Source: Microbispora sp. NBC_01189 (GTDB taxonomy: Bacteria; Actinomycetota; Actinomycetes; Streptosporangiales; Streptosporangiaceae). From it: DNA of 64,000 nt. The stretch's first letter is position 1. Each line of letters begins with the position of its first letter. The translations under genes were made by a program, and so were the position numbers. Positions 44,194 through 54,838 of the stretch are shown here, piece by piece. The notes under the pieces were generated by a model. That model ran no database searches, had not been told where the DNA came from, and worked only from the letters and a program-made list of their open reading frames with translations. Location of the stretch: NCBI RefSeq assembly GCF_036010665.1, contig NZ_CP108581.1, positions 1,863,501-1,927,500 on the forward strand, written 5' to 3'.

Positions 44194-44619
44194 CTATACG
44201 AGATCGCAGTAGTCGACATGTACCGCCGTGGCCTGCGCGCTTGTTCTCACCCGCTCGGTGAACTCGAGGTCCGACCGGCCCCGCGGGACGTCCACCTCGC
44301 GGCTGCCGACCTCCAGATGCCTGGTGTCGAGTGCCTGGATCCGGCACGTCGCCGCCCGGCCGGCGGGCTTGTGCACGGTGAACGTTATTACGGCGGAGTC
44401 CGGAGCGCTCGCGTCGAAGGTGATCACCTGGGCGCTGACGACCGGGTTCCCGTTCGCGCGGAGCATCACGTAACCCCAGCCGCCCGCGATCAGCGCCACG
44501 ACCAGCGCCATCACGACGTACGGCACCAGCCGGCCGGGCCGCGCCGGGCGCGGCGCGAACTCGTCCGGCGTGCCGAGCACCGGGCGTGTCCCCCCGCCGC
44601 CGGCCTCATCGGTGGGCAT
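44194..44619 (-). CDS. DUF4307 membrane protein
   Basis: 141 residues. A short Gly/Pro-rich cytoplasmic lead, one transmembrane helix (LVPYVVMALVVALIAGGWGY, about 30-50) and a beta-rich outer domain with VITFTVHKPAGRAATCRIQA and a paired Cys near the end (VDYCDLV). This matches DUF4307, a conserved actinobacterial family next to mca; its function is unknown. ATG 44619 has an AGGGAG site 9 bases upstream; longer in-frame starts add no clear signal. Confidence 0.8.
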   Translation of the reverse strand: MPTDEAGGGGTRPVLGTPDEFAPRPARPGRLVPYVVMALVVALIAGGWGYVMLRANGNPVVSAQVITFDASAPDSAVITFTVHKPAGRAATCRIQALDTRHLEVGSREVDVPRGRSDLEFTERVRTSAQATAVHVDYCDLV

Positions 44620-44765
44620 CGCGGAATCTCCCTGAGGATTGTCGGTGTTGTGCGAGACGATCGTCCGCACAGGGGACCGTGCCGGCGCGGGCCATGCCGG
44701 TCCGGTACGCACGGTCACTTAGAAGCTAACCTCTTTGACAGCCAGAGGACACCATGAGGAGAGCC

Positions 44766-45647
44766 GTGAGCGCACCGTTGAGGCTGATGGCCGTGCACGC
44801 GCACCCCGACGACGAGTCGAGCAAGGGTGCCGCCACGATGGCCCGCTACGTCGCGGAGGGCGCGGAGGTCCTCGTCGTCACCTGTACGGGCGGTGAACGC
44901 GGCTCGATCCTCAATCCCAAGATGGACCGGCCCGACATCCTCGAGAACATGGGCGAGGTGCGCCAGCAGGAGATGGAGAAGGCCCGCGAGATCCTCGGCG
45001 TGCGGCAGCGCTTCCTCGGGTTCGTCGACTCCGGGCTGCCGGAGGACGAGAACGAGCCGCTGCCGGAGGGCTGCTTCGCGCTCCAGTCGCTGGAGGCGGC
45101 CTCCGCGCCGCTCGTCGCCGCCGTGCGGGAGTTCCGGCCGCACGTGATCCTCACGTACGACGACAACGGCGGCTACCCGCACCCGGACCACATCAAGACC
45201 AACCGGGTGTCGGTCGAGGCGTTCGAGGCGGCGGGCGACCCCGACCGCTACCCGGGCACCGGCGAGCCGTGGCAGCCGCTGAAGCTCTACTACCACATGG
45301 GCTTCACCAGGGAGCGGTTCGAGGCGCTGCACAACGCGATGACCGAGCGCGGCATCGGCTCGCCGTACGCCGACTGGATCGCCCGCTGGGAGGACCGCCC
45401 GGAGAAGTGGGAGGTCACGACCAGGGTGCCGTGCGCGGACTACTTCGAGCTCCGCGATCTCGCCCTGCTCGCGCACGCCACCCAGGTCGACCCCGACGGC
45501 TTCTGGTTCGTCTGCCCGAGGGATCTCCAGGAGGAGATCTGGCCGACCGAGGACTACCACCTCGCGCGGTCGCTGGTGGACACCACGCTGCCGGAGGACG
45601 ACCTGTTCACGGGGATCCACGCGGAGGCCGCCCCTGCCCGCTCGTAA
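44766..45647 (+). CDS. mca: Mycothiol S-conjugate amidase
   Basis: 293 residues of the LmbE/PIG-L family. Zinc ligands are in MAVHAHPDDESSKGAA and in GGYPHPDHIKTNRVS. FVDSGLPEDENEPLP and the TTRVPCADYFELRDLAL region are typical of Mca, which cleaves mycothiol conjugates so that toxins can be exported as mercapturates. GTG 44766 with GAGGAGAG just upstream is preferred because M. tuberculosis Mca begins at the same place; ATG 44754 is an alternative with its own AGAGGA site. It is divergent from the DUF4307 gene. Confidence 0.93.
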   Translation: MSAPLRLMAVHAHPDDESSKGAATMARYVAEGAEVLVVTCTGGERGSILNPKMDRPDILENMGEVRQQEMEKAREILGVRQRFLGFVDSGLPEDENEPLPEGCFALQSLEAASAPLVAAVREFRPHVILTYDDNGGYPHPDHIKTNRVSVEAFEAAGDPDRYPGTGEPWQPLKLYYHMGFTRERFEALHNAMTERGIGSPYADWIARWEDRPEKWEVTTRVPCADYFELRDLALLAHATQVDPDGFWFVCPRDLQEEIWPTEDYHLARSLVDTTLPEDDLFTGIHAEAAPARS

Positions 45648-45656
45648 GCTGGACGG

Positions 45657-45824
45657 GTGGACGCAAACAGTTACGGGCCGGGTCTCCTGGGCTTCCTCGT
45701 CGTCGCCGCGATCGGCGTCGCCCTGTTCCTCCTGCTGAAGAACATGAACAAGCAGATGAAGAAGATCCAGGTGCCGGACGACCGCCGGGAGGACGAACGG
45801 CCCGGGAACGGACCGGACGCGTGA
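45657..45824 (+). CDS. 55-residue single-pass membrane protein downstream of mca
   Basis: A GTG at 45657, 10 bp after the mca stop, opens 55 codons. One hydrophobic helix (GLLGFLVVAAIGVALFLLL, about 9-27) is followed by a basic KNMNKQMKKIQ stretch and an acidic tail. In M. tuberculosis a small membrane protein also follows mca (Rv1083), so synteny supports it. The stop overlaps the start of the next gene by 4 bp (GTGA), which suggests co-translation. Confidence 0.7.
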   Translation: MDANSYGPGLLGFLVVAAIGVALFLLLKNMNKQMKKIQVPDDRREDERPGNGPDA

Positions 45825-46114
45825 GCGCGGCCGTCGAGGTCGTCGCCGACCCGGCCGCTTCGCGCTACGAGATCCTGGTCGACGGGGTGGTCGCCGGGTT
45901 CGCGCAGTACCGGATGCGGGACGGGGCGATGGTCTTCACGCACACCGAGGTGCGCGGCGAGTACGAGGGCCGGGGGCTGGGCGGCCACCTGGTGGGCGCC
46001 GCCCTCGACGGCGCGCGTACGGCAGGGCTGAGCGTGGTGCCCCTGTGCTCGTTCGTGGCCTGGTTCATCCAGCGGCACCCTGAGTACCGCGACCTGGTGG
46101 ACGCCGCCGGGTGA
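45821..46114 (+). CDS. Small GNAT-type N-acetyltransferase (YjdJ family)
   Basis: 97 residues, the short COG2388 (YjdJ-like) form of the Gcn5 acetyltransferase fold. It has YEILVDGVVAGFAQYRM, then FTHTEVRGEYEGRGLGGHL, where the RGLGGHL loop binds the acetyl-CoA pyrophosphate, and the end VVPLCSFVAWFIQRHPEY. The acceptor is unknown. The GTG start overlaps the tiny membrane protein stop, so it is the third gene of the mca operon. Confidence 0.85.
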   Translation: MSAAVEVVADPAASRYEILVDGVVAGFAQYRMRDGAMVFTHTEVRGEYEGRGLGGHLVGAALDGARTAGLSVVPLCSFVAWFIQRHPEYRDLVDAAG

Positions 46115-46128
46115 GCCGTCCGTCTCCG

Positions 46129-47292
46129 TCAGTCGGGCAGGGCGGGGCCGGAGGACCAGGCGCGCTCCAGCGCCTTGGGCAGGCCCCACCAGCCGAGCGG
46201 GGTCAGCACCTCCGCCCGGTCCACGATGCCGAGATGCGCCCACAGCGGGGTGACCGCCGTGAACAGCATCTCCGTCGCCTCCAGGTCCTCCGGCTCGTCC
46301 GGGTCGACGTCGACGTCCTCGGAGTCGGCGATGAACCGGGCGATCCGCTCGGGTGAGGCGAGCACGCCGGGGCCGTACCGGACGAGGGTGATCACCGAGG
46401 CGAGCCAGTCGGCGTGGTGGATGGCGCACAGCGAGGCCAGTATCGAGTCCTCGTGACTGAGATCGCCCTCCATGTCGAAGAACCGGGCGGCGTCCTCCTC
46501 GTCCGGGAGGTCGGAGATCGGCGCGGCGATCCCGGCGGCGACCGTGAGCCACAGGTCCTCGTCCCGTTCCGGCAGGTCGCCCTCCTCCAGGCCGGCGCAC
46601 GCGCGCAGCACGTTGCCGGGATAGCCGGGCCGGCCCAGCGTGACGCGCAGCCGCCGGGCGGCCATGCGGAGGTCGGCCTCGGGGAAGGGCGGCTCGGGCA
46701 GGTCGTCGAGCACCCGCCGCAACTCGCTCAGCGCGAAGGCCTCCTCCTCGTCCCAGGCGGCGTACAGCTCCTTGTCCTGCTCGTCGTTGACCACGACGTT
46801 GGGCACCCGGCCGTCGGGAAGCGGCGTACCGAGCCAGTTTTCCTGGAGTTCCTCGTAGGCGTGGCGAGCCCCGGGGTCTCCGGCGGCCAGCGCGTCCGCG
46901 TCGATCTCCCCGGCCGCCAGCCGCTCCTCCAGGAACTCGACCAGCCGCTCGTACATCTCGGTGGCCACCGGGCCGCGCTCGCTCTCCTCGGGCCACAGGA
47001 AGTAGCTGCGGGTGAGCATGATCGGCTCGGTGCCGCTGGACTCCAGCCAGCGCTGCACGTCGCCCACCGTGGCGACGCCCGACTCGATGCTGGTCAGCAC
47101 CGCCTTCGCGGACTCCCAGAACGTGACCGACAGCGGATTGCCCGCGGCGAGCAACTGCCGCCGCAGGTCGGGAAGGGCGACCAGAGCCTGCCCGGAGGGC
47201 ACAGCCAGCAGCACCCGGGCGACGTCCCGCCGCGTCATGACGGCCGCCGGGCGCCCCGAGTGCCTGACCGCGAAGTCCAGATCCAAGCCCAC
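46129..47292 (-). CDS. Uncharacterised acidic protein, about 387 residues
   Basis: No family was recognised. It is soluble, strongly acidic and mostly helical, with no signal or membrane segment. Notable segments are LPDLRRQLLAAGNPLSVTFW, FLWPEESERGPVATEMYERL, VPNVVVNDEQDKELYAAWDE and the acidic ADSEDVDVDPDEPEDLEATE. Even codon usage and a run of 387 codons support a real gene. The start is uncertain: GTG 47292 gives a short charged lead, and ATG 47238 (MTRRDVARVLL) is the main alternative. It converges on the GNAT gene with a 14-bp gap. Confidence 0.65.
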   Translation of the reverse strand: MGLDLDFAVRHSGRPAAVMTRRDVARVLLAVPSGQALVALPDLRRQLLAAGNPLSVTFWESAKAVLTSIESGVATVGDVQRWLESSGTEPIMLTRSYFLWPEESERGPVATEMYERLVEFLEERLAAGEIDADALAAGDPGARHAYEELQENWLGTPLPDGRVPNVVVNDEQDKELYAAWDEEEAFALSELRRVLDDLPEPPFPEADLRMAARRLRVTLGRPGYPGNVLRACAGLEEGDLPERDEDLWLTVAAGIAAPISDLPDEEDAARFFDMEGDLSHEDSILASLCAIHHADWLASVITLVRYGPGVLASPERIARFIADSEDVDVDPDEPEDLEATEMLFTAVTPLWAHLGIVDRAEVLTPLGWWGLPKALERAWSSGPALPD

Positions 47293-47383
47293 GTCCTGTG
47301 AGCCTACGCCCGGACGCGCCCGAACACATCCCCACGTTCTCCCCGCGCGTTCTCCAGGGTCCCTTCCGCCGAACCCGGCCACC

Positions 47384-47530
47384 GCCCCGGAGTCCGCCCG
47401 CCGGGCCCAGTTCTTCGCGGAGTCGCTGGAAGCTCAGCAGGGGCCGGGACTCGACGCCGTGCTCACGGCCTGGTGGGGGCGAGCGATGCTCGACACCGAT
47501 CCCCAGCGTGACCGCGTAGTGCTTTTCTGA
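47384..47530 (+). pseudogene. Possible fragment of a DUF1800 protein
   Basis: The frame 47384-47530 reads ARRAQFFAESLEAQQGPGLD then AVLTAWWGRAMLDTDPQRD and RVVLF before a TGA. The WWxRxML...R..VLFW pattern is the first conserved block of DUF1800 proteins; here it stops exactly where the family continues. There is no good start or ribosome site. It lies in the 258-bp gap before the YyaL-type gene and is probably a degraded remnant. Confidence 0.35.
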
Positions 47531-47550
47531 GCGTGTGAGAGGCTGGCGAT

Positions 47551-49593
47551 ATGAACCGGCTGGGCGGCGAGACCTCTCCTTACCTCCTGCAGCACGTGGA
47601 CAACCCGGTGGACTGGTTTCCGTGGGGCGAGGAGGCGTTCGCGGAGGCGCGCAGGCGCGACGTCCCCCTGCTGATCAGCGTCGGCTACTCGGCGTGTCAC
47701 TGGTGTCATGTCATGGCGCACGAGTCATTCGAGGACGAGCCCACCGCGCGGCAGATGAACGACCTGTTCGTCAACGTGAAGGTCGACCGCGAGGAACGCC
47801 CCGACGTGGACGCCGTCTACATGGGCGCGGTCCAGGCGATGACCGGGCAGGGCGGCTGGCCGATGACGGTGTTCGCCACGCCGGAGGGGCATCCGTTCTA
47901 CGCCGGGACCTACTTTCCCCGGCCGCACCTCCACCGGCTGCTGCAGGCCGTCTCGGAGGCCTGGCGGCAGGACCGGGAGGGTGTGCTGACCCAGGGCGCG
48001 AAGGTGGTGGAGGCACTCGGCGAGCAGACCGGGGTGCCGTCGGGCCCGCTGCCGGACGCCGGCACGCTCGCCCTCGCCGTACGGAACCTCGCGGAGGGCT
48101 TCGACGAACGGCGGGGCGGCTTCGGCGGGGCGCCGAAGTTCCCGCCGTCCATGGTCCTTGAGTTCCTGCTGCGGCACGGCACGCCCGAGGCGGTCTCCAT
48201 GGCCGAGGCGACCATGGAGGCCATGGCCAGGGGCGGCCTGTACGACCAGCTCGGCGGCGGCTTCGCCCGCTACTCCGTCGACGCCGACTGGGTGGTGCCG
48301 CACTTCGAGAAGATGCTGTACGACAACGCGCTGCTGCTGCGGGTCTACGCCCACTGGTGGCGTGCGACGGGCTCGGTCCTCGCCCGGCGGGTGGCCCTGG
48401 AGACCGCCGAGTGGCTGCTGCGGGAGATGCGGACCCCGGAGGGCGGCTTCGCCTCGGCCCTCGACGCCGACAGCGAGGGGGCGGACGGCGCCCACGGCGA
48501 GGGCCTGTTCTACGTCTGGACGCCGGAGCAGCTTCGCGAGGTCCTCGGAGAGGACGACGGCGCCTGGGCGGCCTCGGTGTTCGAGGTCACGGGCACGTTC
48601 GAGCACGGCACGTCGGTGCTCCAGCTTCTGGCGGACCCCGATGATCCGGAGCGGTTCGACCGGATCCGTACGTCCCTGCGCGCCGCCCGGGAACGGCGCC
48701 CGCGGCCGGGCCGGGACGACAAGATCGTGGCCTCGTGGAACGGGCTGGTGATCGCCGCCCTCGCCGAGGCGGGCGCGCTGTTCGAGCGGCCCGTGGTGGT
48801 GGACGCCGCGCGGGAGGCGGCCGTGCTGCTCGACGACCTGCACACGGTGAGCCGCGGCCCGGCCCGGCTGCTGCGCACCTCACGCGACGGCCGGGCGGGC
48901 ACCAACGCCGGCATGCTGGAGGACTACGCGAACGCGGCGGAAGGCTTCATCGCCCTCTACGGCGTCACCGGCGAGAGCCGCTGGTTCCACCGGGCGGGCG
49001 ACCTGCTGGAGACCATCCTCACCCGGTTCCCCGACGGCTCCGGGGGGTTCTACGACGCCCCGGACGACGGCGAGCGGCTGTTCCAGCGGCCCGCGGACCC
49101 CACCGACAACGCCACGCCGTCCGGGCGGTTCGCGGCGGCGGGCGCGCTGCTGTCGTACGCCGCGCTGACCGGTTCGGCCCGGCACCGGGAGGCGGCCGAG
49201 GCCGCGCTCGGCGCGGTCTCCACGCTGGCCGGGCGGTACGCCCGCTTCGCGGGATGGGGCCTCGCGGTGGCGGAGGCGGCCCTGCGCGGGCCCGCCGAGG
49301 TGGCGATCGTCGGCCCGCCCGGCGATGCCCGCACCCGCGCGTTGCACCGGGCGGCCCTGCTGTCCGGCGCGCCAGGCCTGGTGGTCGCGCTCGGCGACGG
49401 ATCCGCCGGCAACGGATCGGCAGGCGCCGGATCAGGAGACGCCGGATCAGGAGACGCCGGGTCGGTGGACGTGCCGCTGCTGGAGGGGCGCGGCATGATC
49501 GGCGGTTCGCCCGCCGCCTACGTGTGCCGCCGCTTCACCTGCCGGGCGCCGGTCACCACCCCCGCCGAGCTACGGGCCGAACTGGCCAACTGA
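47551..49593 (+). CDS. Thioredoxin-domain YyaL/DUF255 (SSP411-like) protein
   Basis: 680 residues. The N-terminal DUF255 thioredoxin-like domain (about 1-165) has the CxxC-type motif [16 protein letters not shown] and [11 protein letters not shown] large alpha/alpha barrel (about 175-620) related to N-acylglucosamine 2-epimerases follows ([32 protein letters not shown]). A Gly/Ser/Asp repeat ([11 protein letters not shown]) precedes a conserved end with [12 protein letters not shown]. Redox or sugar-processing roles are proposed for the family but not known. ATG 47551 begins at the conserved [14 protein letters not shown] block. Confidence 0.92.
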   Translation: MNRLGGETSPYLLQHVDNPVDWFPWGEEAFAEARRRDVPLLISVGYSACHWCHVMAHESFEDEPTARQMNDLFVNVKVDREERPDVDAVYMGAVQAMTGQGGWPMTVFATPEGHPFYAGTYFPRPHLHRLLQAVSEAWRQDREGVLTQGAKVVEALGEQTGVPSGPLPDAGTLALAVRNLAEGFDERRGGFGGAPKFPPSMVLEFLLRHGTPEAVSMAEATMEAMARGGLYDQLGGGFARYSVDADWVVPHFEKMLYDNALLLRVYAHWWRATGSVLARRVALETAEWLLREMRTPEGGFASALDADSEGADGAHGEGLFYVWTPEQLREVLGEDDGAWAASVFEVTGTFEHGTSVLQLLADPDDPERFDRIRTSLRAARERRPRPGRDDKIVASWNGLVIAALAEAGALFERPVVVDAAREAAVLLDDLHTVSRGPARLLRTSRDGRAGTNAGMLEDYANAAEGFIALYGVTGESRWFHRAGDLLETILTRFPDGSGGFYDAPDDGERLFQRPADPTDNATPSGRFAAAGALLSYAALTGSARHREAAEAALGAVSTLAGRYARFAGWGLAVAEAALRGPAEVAIVGPPGDARTRALHRAALLSGAPGLVVALGDGSAGNGSAGAGSGDAGSGDAGSVDVPLLEGRGMIGGSPAAYVCRRFTCRAPVTTPAELRAELAN

Positions 49594-49723
49594 CGCGGGG
49601 CCGACGCCCGCTGCCGATCGCCTCCGCCGCGTCGACCGGAGCGGGCATCTCGCGGCGTTCCTCACCCGGCATCCTCTTCACCCGTGGCTGGACACCGCTC
49701 CGTCCGGGCGAATCCTCCGGCGG

Positions 49724-52315
49724 TTACGGCGTTAGGCCCGCCGGGGCGCCGCCGGTGCTCCTTCGGCCGCCCGTGCCGGTGCCGCCGGTGCTGGTGCCTC
49801 CGGTGCCCGCGCCCGTACGGTCGGCCCCCGTGCGGTCGGCCCCCGTGCGGTCGGCGCCGCCGGGCGCGGGGGCGTCCTGCCCGTTGCCGGGCCCGCCCGG
49901 CGGGCTCCCCGCCTCACCGGCCCGGCCCGGATCGTTCGGGCGAAGATCGCCTGGGAGGAGGCCGTTCGGGCGCAGGGTGTCGGGACGCAGGGTGTTGGGA
50001 CGCAGGGTGTTCGGGCGCAGGTTGTTGGCGCCGCCCTCCTGGCCGCCGCCGCCCGTGCCGCCGCCGCCCGTGCCGCCGCCGTCCTGGCCCGGGCCCTCCT
50101 GGCCGGTGCCGCCGGGCTGCTCCTCGTCTCCGGGCGCGCCGGGAGGCAGCCCGTGCGCCCCCGGCCCGTACGGCGGGAAGGTGGCCGAGGGGTCCATCGG
50201 GATGGCGTTGGGATCGCCGCTCGGCTGTGGCGTGGCTCTGCTGTAATCCCAGGAGTAGTAAGGGTTCCACGTGACCGGCTCGGGGAACTCCTTCACCGGC
50301 TTGCCCTCCATGGCGGCGCCCACGAAGGTCTTCCAGATCTCCGCGGGAAGCGTGCCGCCGTACAACTCGCCGTATCCGGGGACGGTCACCGGCTTGTTGT
50401 CGTCGCGGAACATGTCGACGGCGACCGCCAGTTGCGGGACGTACCCGGAGAACCAGACCGCGGCCGACTCGTCGGTGGTGCCGGTCTTGCCCGCCGCCGG
50501 CCGGTCCCACAGCCGCGCGGCCGTGCCGGTGCCGTTCAGCACGACCTGCTCCAGCGCGTACGTCGTGTCGGCGGCGGTGTTCTCGCTGAAGGCCCGGGTG
50601 CCGGAGGGCGCGAACGTGCGCACGAGCCCGCTGCCGTCGGTGACGGACCTGATCACGTGGGCCTCGCGGTGGATCCCGCCGGCGGCGAAGGTGGCGAACC
50701 CGGAGGCCTGCTGCACGGCGCTCACCGACGCCACCCCGAGCGGCAGCGTGGCGGCCTTCGCGTGCGGGGCGAGCTGCGTCTCGGGGATGCCGGCCGCACG
50801 GGCCGCCGCGACGACCCTGTCGAGGCCGATCCGCTGCCCGAGGTCGACGAAGGCGGTGTTGACCGAGTACTGCGTGGCCTGGGCCAGCGGAATGGCCGGG
50901 CCGTAGGACCTGCCCCCGGAGTTGGGGATGCTCGCGGATCCGATCGTGATGGGCGAGTTGCCGTACACCAGCGTGTCGAGCCCGTAGCCGGCTTCGAGCG
51001 CCGCGGCCAGCGTGTAGGGCTTGAAGGTCGACCCGGCCTGGACCTTGGCGGAGAAGGCGTTGTCGTACTGGTTGGTCTCGTACCGCCCGCCGTAGAAGGC
51101 GACGACCTCGCCGGTGCCGGGGTCGACGGCCGCGAGGCCGGTGCGGACCTTCTTGGGGGTGCCTTCGGGGAGCACCGACCTGACCGCCTCGGCGGCGAGG
51201 GACATGAGCTTCTTGTCGAACGTCGTGGTGACCTTCAGGCCGCCGTGGTTGATGTCCTCGTCGGTGAAGCCCAGCCGGTTGAGCTCGGCCCGCACCTGCG
51301 CGAGCATGTAGCCGTTCTGTCCGCCCAGGGACAGCGGCGGCCGCTGCCTGGCGAGCGTCGGGAACGTCTGCGCCCCGGCCTCCTCGCGGCTGATCGCGCC
51401 GATCTCGCGCATGCCCTGGATCACCGACGCCCACCGCGCCCTGACCGCGTCGAGCGCGGGGCCGGTGGGATCCGCGAAACGGGTGGGCTGCTGGATCACG
51501 GCCGCGAGGTAGGCCCCCTCCGCCGGCGTGAGCTTCTGCACGTCCTTGTCGAAGTAGGCGCGGGAGGCGGCCTGGATGCCGTACGCCCCGCGGCCGAAGT
51601 AGATCGTGTTGAGGTAGCGCTCCAGCACCCAGTCCTTCGGCTTGGAGCGATCCACCTTGAGCGCGATCATGATCTCCTTGAGCTTGCGCCCGACGGAGCG
51701 TTCCTGGCCGAGGCCGCTGTAGTAGTTGCGGACCATCTGCTGGGTGATCGTGGAGCCGCCCTGAAGCTGCCGGCCGGTGACCGTCGACCAGAGGGCGCGC
51801 GCCGTGCCCTGCACGGAGACGCCCTGGTCCTGGTAGAAGGTGCGGTTCTCGGCGGCGATGACCGCGTCCCTGACCACCTTGGGAACCCGCGCGAGCGGCA
51901 CGTTCTTGCGGTTGACGCCCTCGGTGGCGAGGACGGTCCGGCCGTCCCGGTAGTAGATCACCGACCCCTGGGCCGTCGCCAGCTCCTGGGTGCCGCCCGG
52001 AATCGGGGTCAGCGCCCACACGACGGCGAGGAACACGACCAGCCCGGCGACCGAGGTGGCGAGGCAGACGAGCAGGACGCGCGGCAGCCGTCGGCGTCCA
52101 CGGCGTCCACGGCGTTCCGGCCGTCCGCCACCGTCCCGCGAGTCTCCACGTGCGCCGCCACCGCCCGTCCAGCCCGTCCCGCCGGTCCCGGCCACGCCGG
52201 CCACGCCGCCGTGCGCCGCCCCCGGCGCGACGGTGCTCCCCTCGCCCGGGCCCCCCTCGGCCGGGCCCCGCCCGGCTCCGCCCTTCTCGGCCGGGCCCTC
52301 CCCGGTGTTGCCCAC
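49724..52315 (-). CDS. Class A penicillin-binding protein (transglycosylase/transpeptidase)
   Basis: 863 residues. A Gly-rich cytoplasmic lead is followed by a basic RRGRRRLPRVLL and one membrane helix (LATSVAGLVVFLAVVWAL). A GT51 transglycosylase (about 145-310) has AAENRTFYQDQGV, GGSTITQQMVRNYY and YLNTIYFGRGAYGIQAAS. The transpeptidase (about 390-660) has SxxK in AGSTFKPYTL, SVN in QYSVNTAF and KTGT in AAGKTGTTDES. The last 150 residues are Pro/Gly/Asn-rich with TLRPN repeats. It builds and crosslinks peptidoglycan. GTG 52315 follows a G-rich site; no closer start is visible. Confidence 0.9.
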   Translation of the reverse strand: MGNTGEGPAEKGGAGRGPAEGGPGEGSTVAPGAAHGGVAGVAGTGGTGWTGGGGARGDSRDGGGRPERRGRRGRRRLPRVLLVCLATSVAGLVVFLAVVWALTPIPGGTQELATAQGSVIYYRDGRTVLATEGVNRKNVPLARVPKVVRDAVIAAENRTFYQDQGVSVQGTARALWSTVTGRQLQGGSTITQQMVRNYYSGLGQERSVGRKLKEIMIALKVDRSKPKDWVLERYLNTIYFGRGAYGIQAASRAYFDKDVQKLTPAEGAYLAAVIQQPTRFADPTGPALDAVRARWASVIQGMREIGAISREEAGAQTFPTLARQRPPLSLGGQNGYMLAQVRAELNRLGFTDEDINHGGLKVTTTFDKKLMSLAAEAVRSVLPEGTPKKVRTGLAAVDPGTGEVVAFYGGRYETNQYDNAFSAKVQAGSTFKPYTLAAALEAGYGLDTLVYGNSPITIGSASIPNSGGRSYGPAIPLAQATQYSVNTAFVDLGQRIGLDRVVAAARAAGIPETQLAPHAKAATLPLGVASVSAVQQASGFATFAAGGIHREAHVIRSVTDGSGLVRTFAPSGTRAFSENTAADTTYALEQVVLNGTGTAARLWDRPAAGKTGTTDESAAVWFSGYVPQLAVAVDMFRDDNKPVTVPGYGELYGGTLPAEIWKTFVGAAMEGKPVKEFPEPVTWNPYYSWDYSRATPQPSGDPNAIPMDPSATFPPYGPGAHGLPPGAPGDEEQPGGTGQEGPGQDGGGTGGGGTGGGGQEGGANNLRPNTLRPNTLRPDTLRPNGLLPGDLRPNDPGRAGEAGSPPGGPGNGQDAPAPGGADRTGADRTGADRTGAGTGGTSTGGTGTGGRRSTGGAPAGLTP
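49964..50023 (-). repeat. 15-bp tandem repeat in the PBP tail
   Basis: Four copies of a 15-bp unit close to GTTCGGGCGCAGGGT encode NTLRP/DTLRP pentapeptides. GT-rich tracts on both sides add further repeats (DRTGA three times). Confidence 0.9.
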
Positions 52316-52401
52316 CCTGCGACCCCCGATAAGTCCGATACCCCCGATACGCCCGCTTGTGGCCCCGTGAGCTGGGCGAATGCAACCACGGTAAACGATG
52401 A

Positions 52402-54168
<1,767 letters not shown>

Positions 54169-54225
54169 CGCACACTTTGCGCGTGCCGGGCTTTGCCCGA
54201 AGGGCGGCGGGGTGACCATTCAGCC

Positions 54226-54762
54226 ATGGGAACGCCGCCGCCTCCGGGAAGCCCGTACGAGGAATCCCCGTACGGGCGATCCCCGTACGGGGGACCAAGG
54301 CGTCCCTGGACGCCCCCTCCCTTCGGGCAGACGGCGCCGCGGCTCGCCGGGCGGTGGCGGCGGCTGTTCGCCGGGATCGTGGACGGCGTGATCGTCTCGC
54401 TGATCACGGCGCCGGTCACCTGGGACGACTGGAGGGCCGCGTACGACGACGTGACGGGCGTGGTGACGAGGGTCCCGGCCGGTGACGGCCTCGTCGTCGC
54501 GGTGATCGGGTTCCTCTACTACTGGCTGCTCCAGTCGTACTGGAACGGGCAGACGGTGGGGAAGCGGCTGTTCGGCATGCGCGTCATCCGAGAGACCGGG
54601 GAACCCGCCGGTCTCGGGCCGGTCGCGGTGCGGCAGGCGGTGATGACCGTGCTCGGCTCGCTCTGCTGCCTGGGGCTGGTCGACCTCGCGTGGATCCTGT
54701 TCGACCCCAGGAAGCAGGCCCTGCACGACAAAGCCGCCAGGACTCTCGTCGTGGACGCCTGA
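54226..54762 (+). CDS. RDD family membrane protein
   Basis: 178 residues. A Pro/Tyr/Gly-rich cytoplasmic lead with SPYGRSPYGG repeats is followed by the RDD domain (about 40-175). This has a first helix (LFAGIVDGVIVSLITAPV), a second (GLVVAVIGFLYYWLLQSY), the NGQTVGKRLFGMRVI loop, and a final helix (AVMTVLGSLCCLGLVDLAWI) before DPRKQALHDKAARTLVV. The function is unknown; some RDD proteins act in ion homeostasis. ATG 54226 is preferred, with GGGGTGA about 11 bases upstream. Confidence 0.88.
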   Translation: MGTPPPPGSPYEESPYGRSPYGGPRRPWTPPPFGQTAPRLAGRWRRLFAGIVDGVIVSLITAPVTWDDWRAAYDDVTGVVTRVPAGDGLVVAVIGFLYYWLLQSYWNGQTVGKRLFGMRVIRETGEPAGLGPVAVRQAVMTVLGSLCCLGLVDLAWILFDPRKQALHDKAARTLVVDA

Positions 54763-54838
54763 ATCCCCTGTGAGCAGGGGAGACACCGTGACGTGGCGAC
54801 ACGGAGCACGCCGCCGCCTCGCGTAGAGTGACGGCTCT

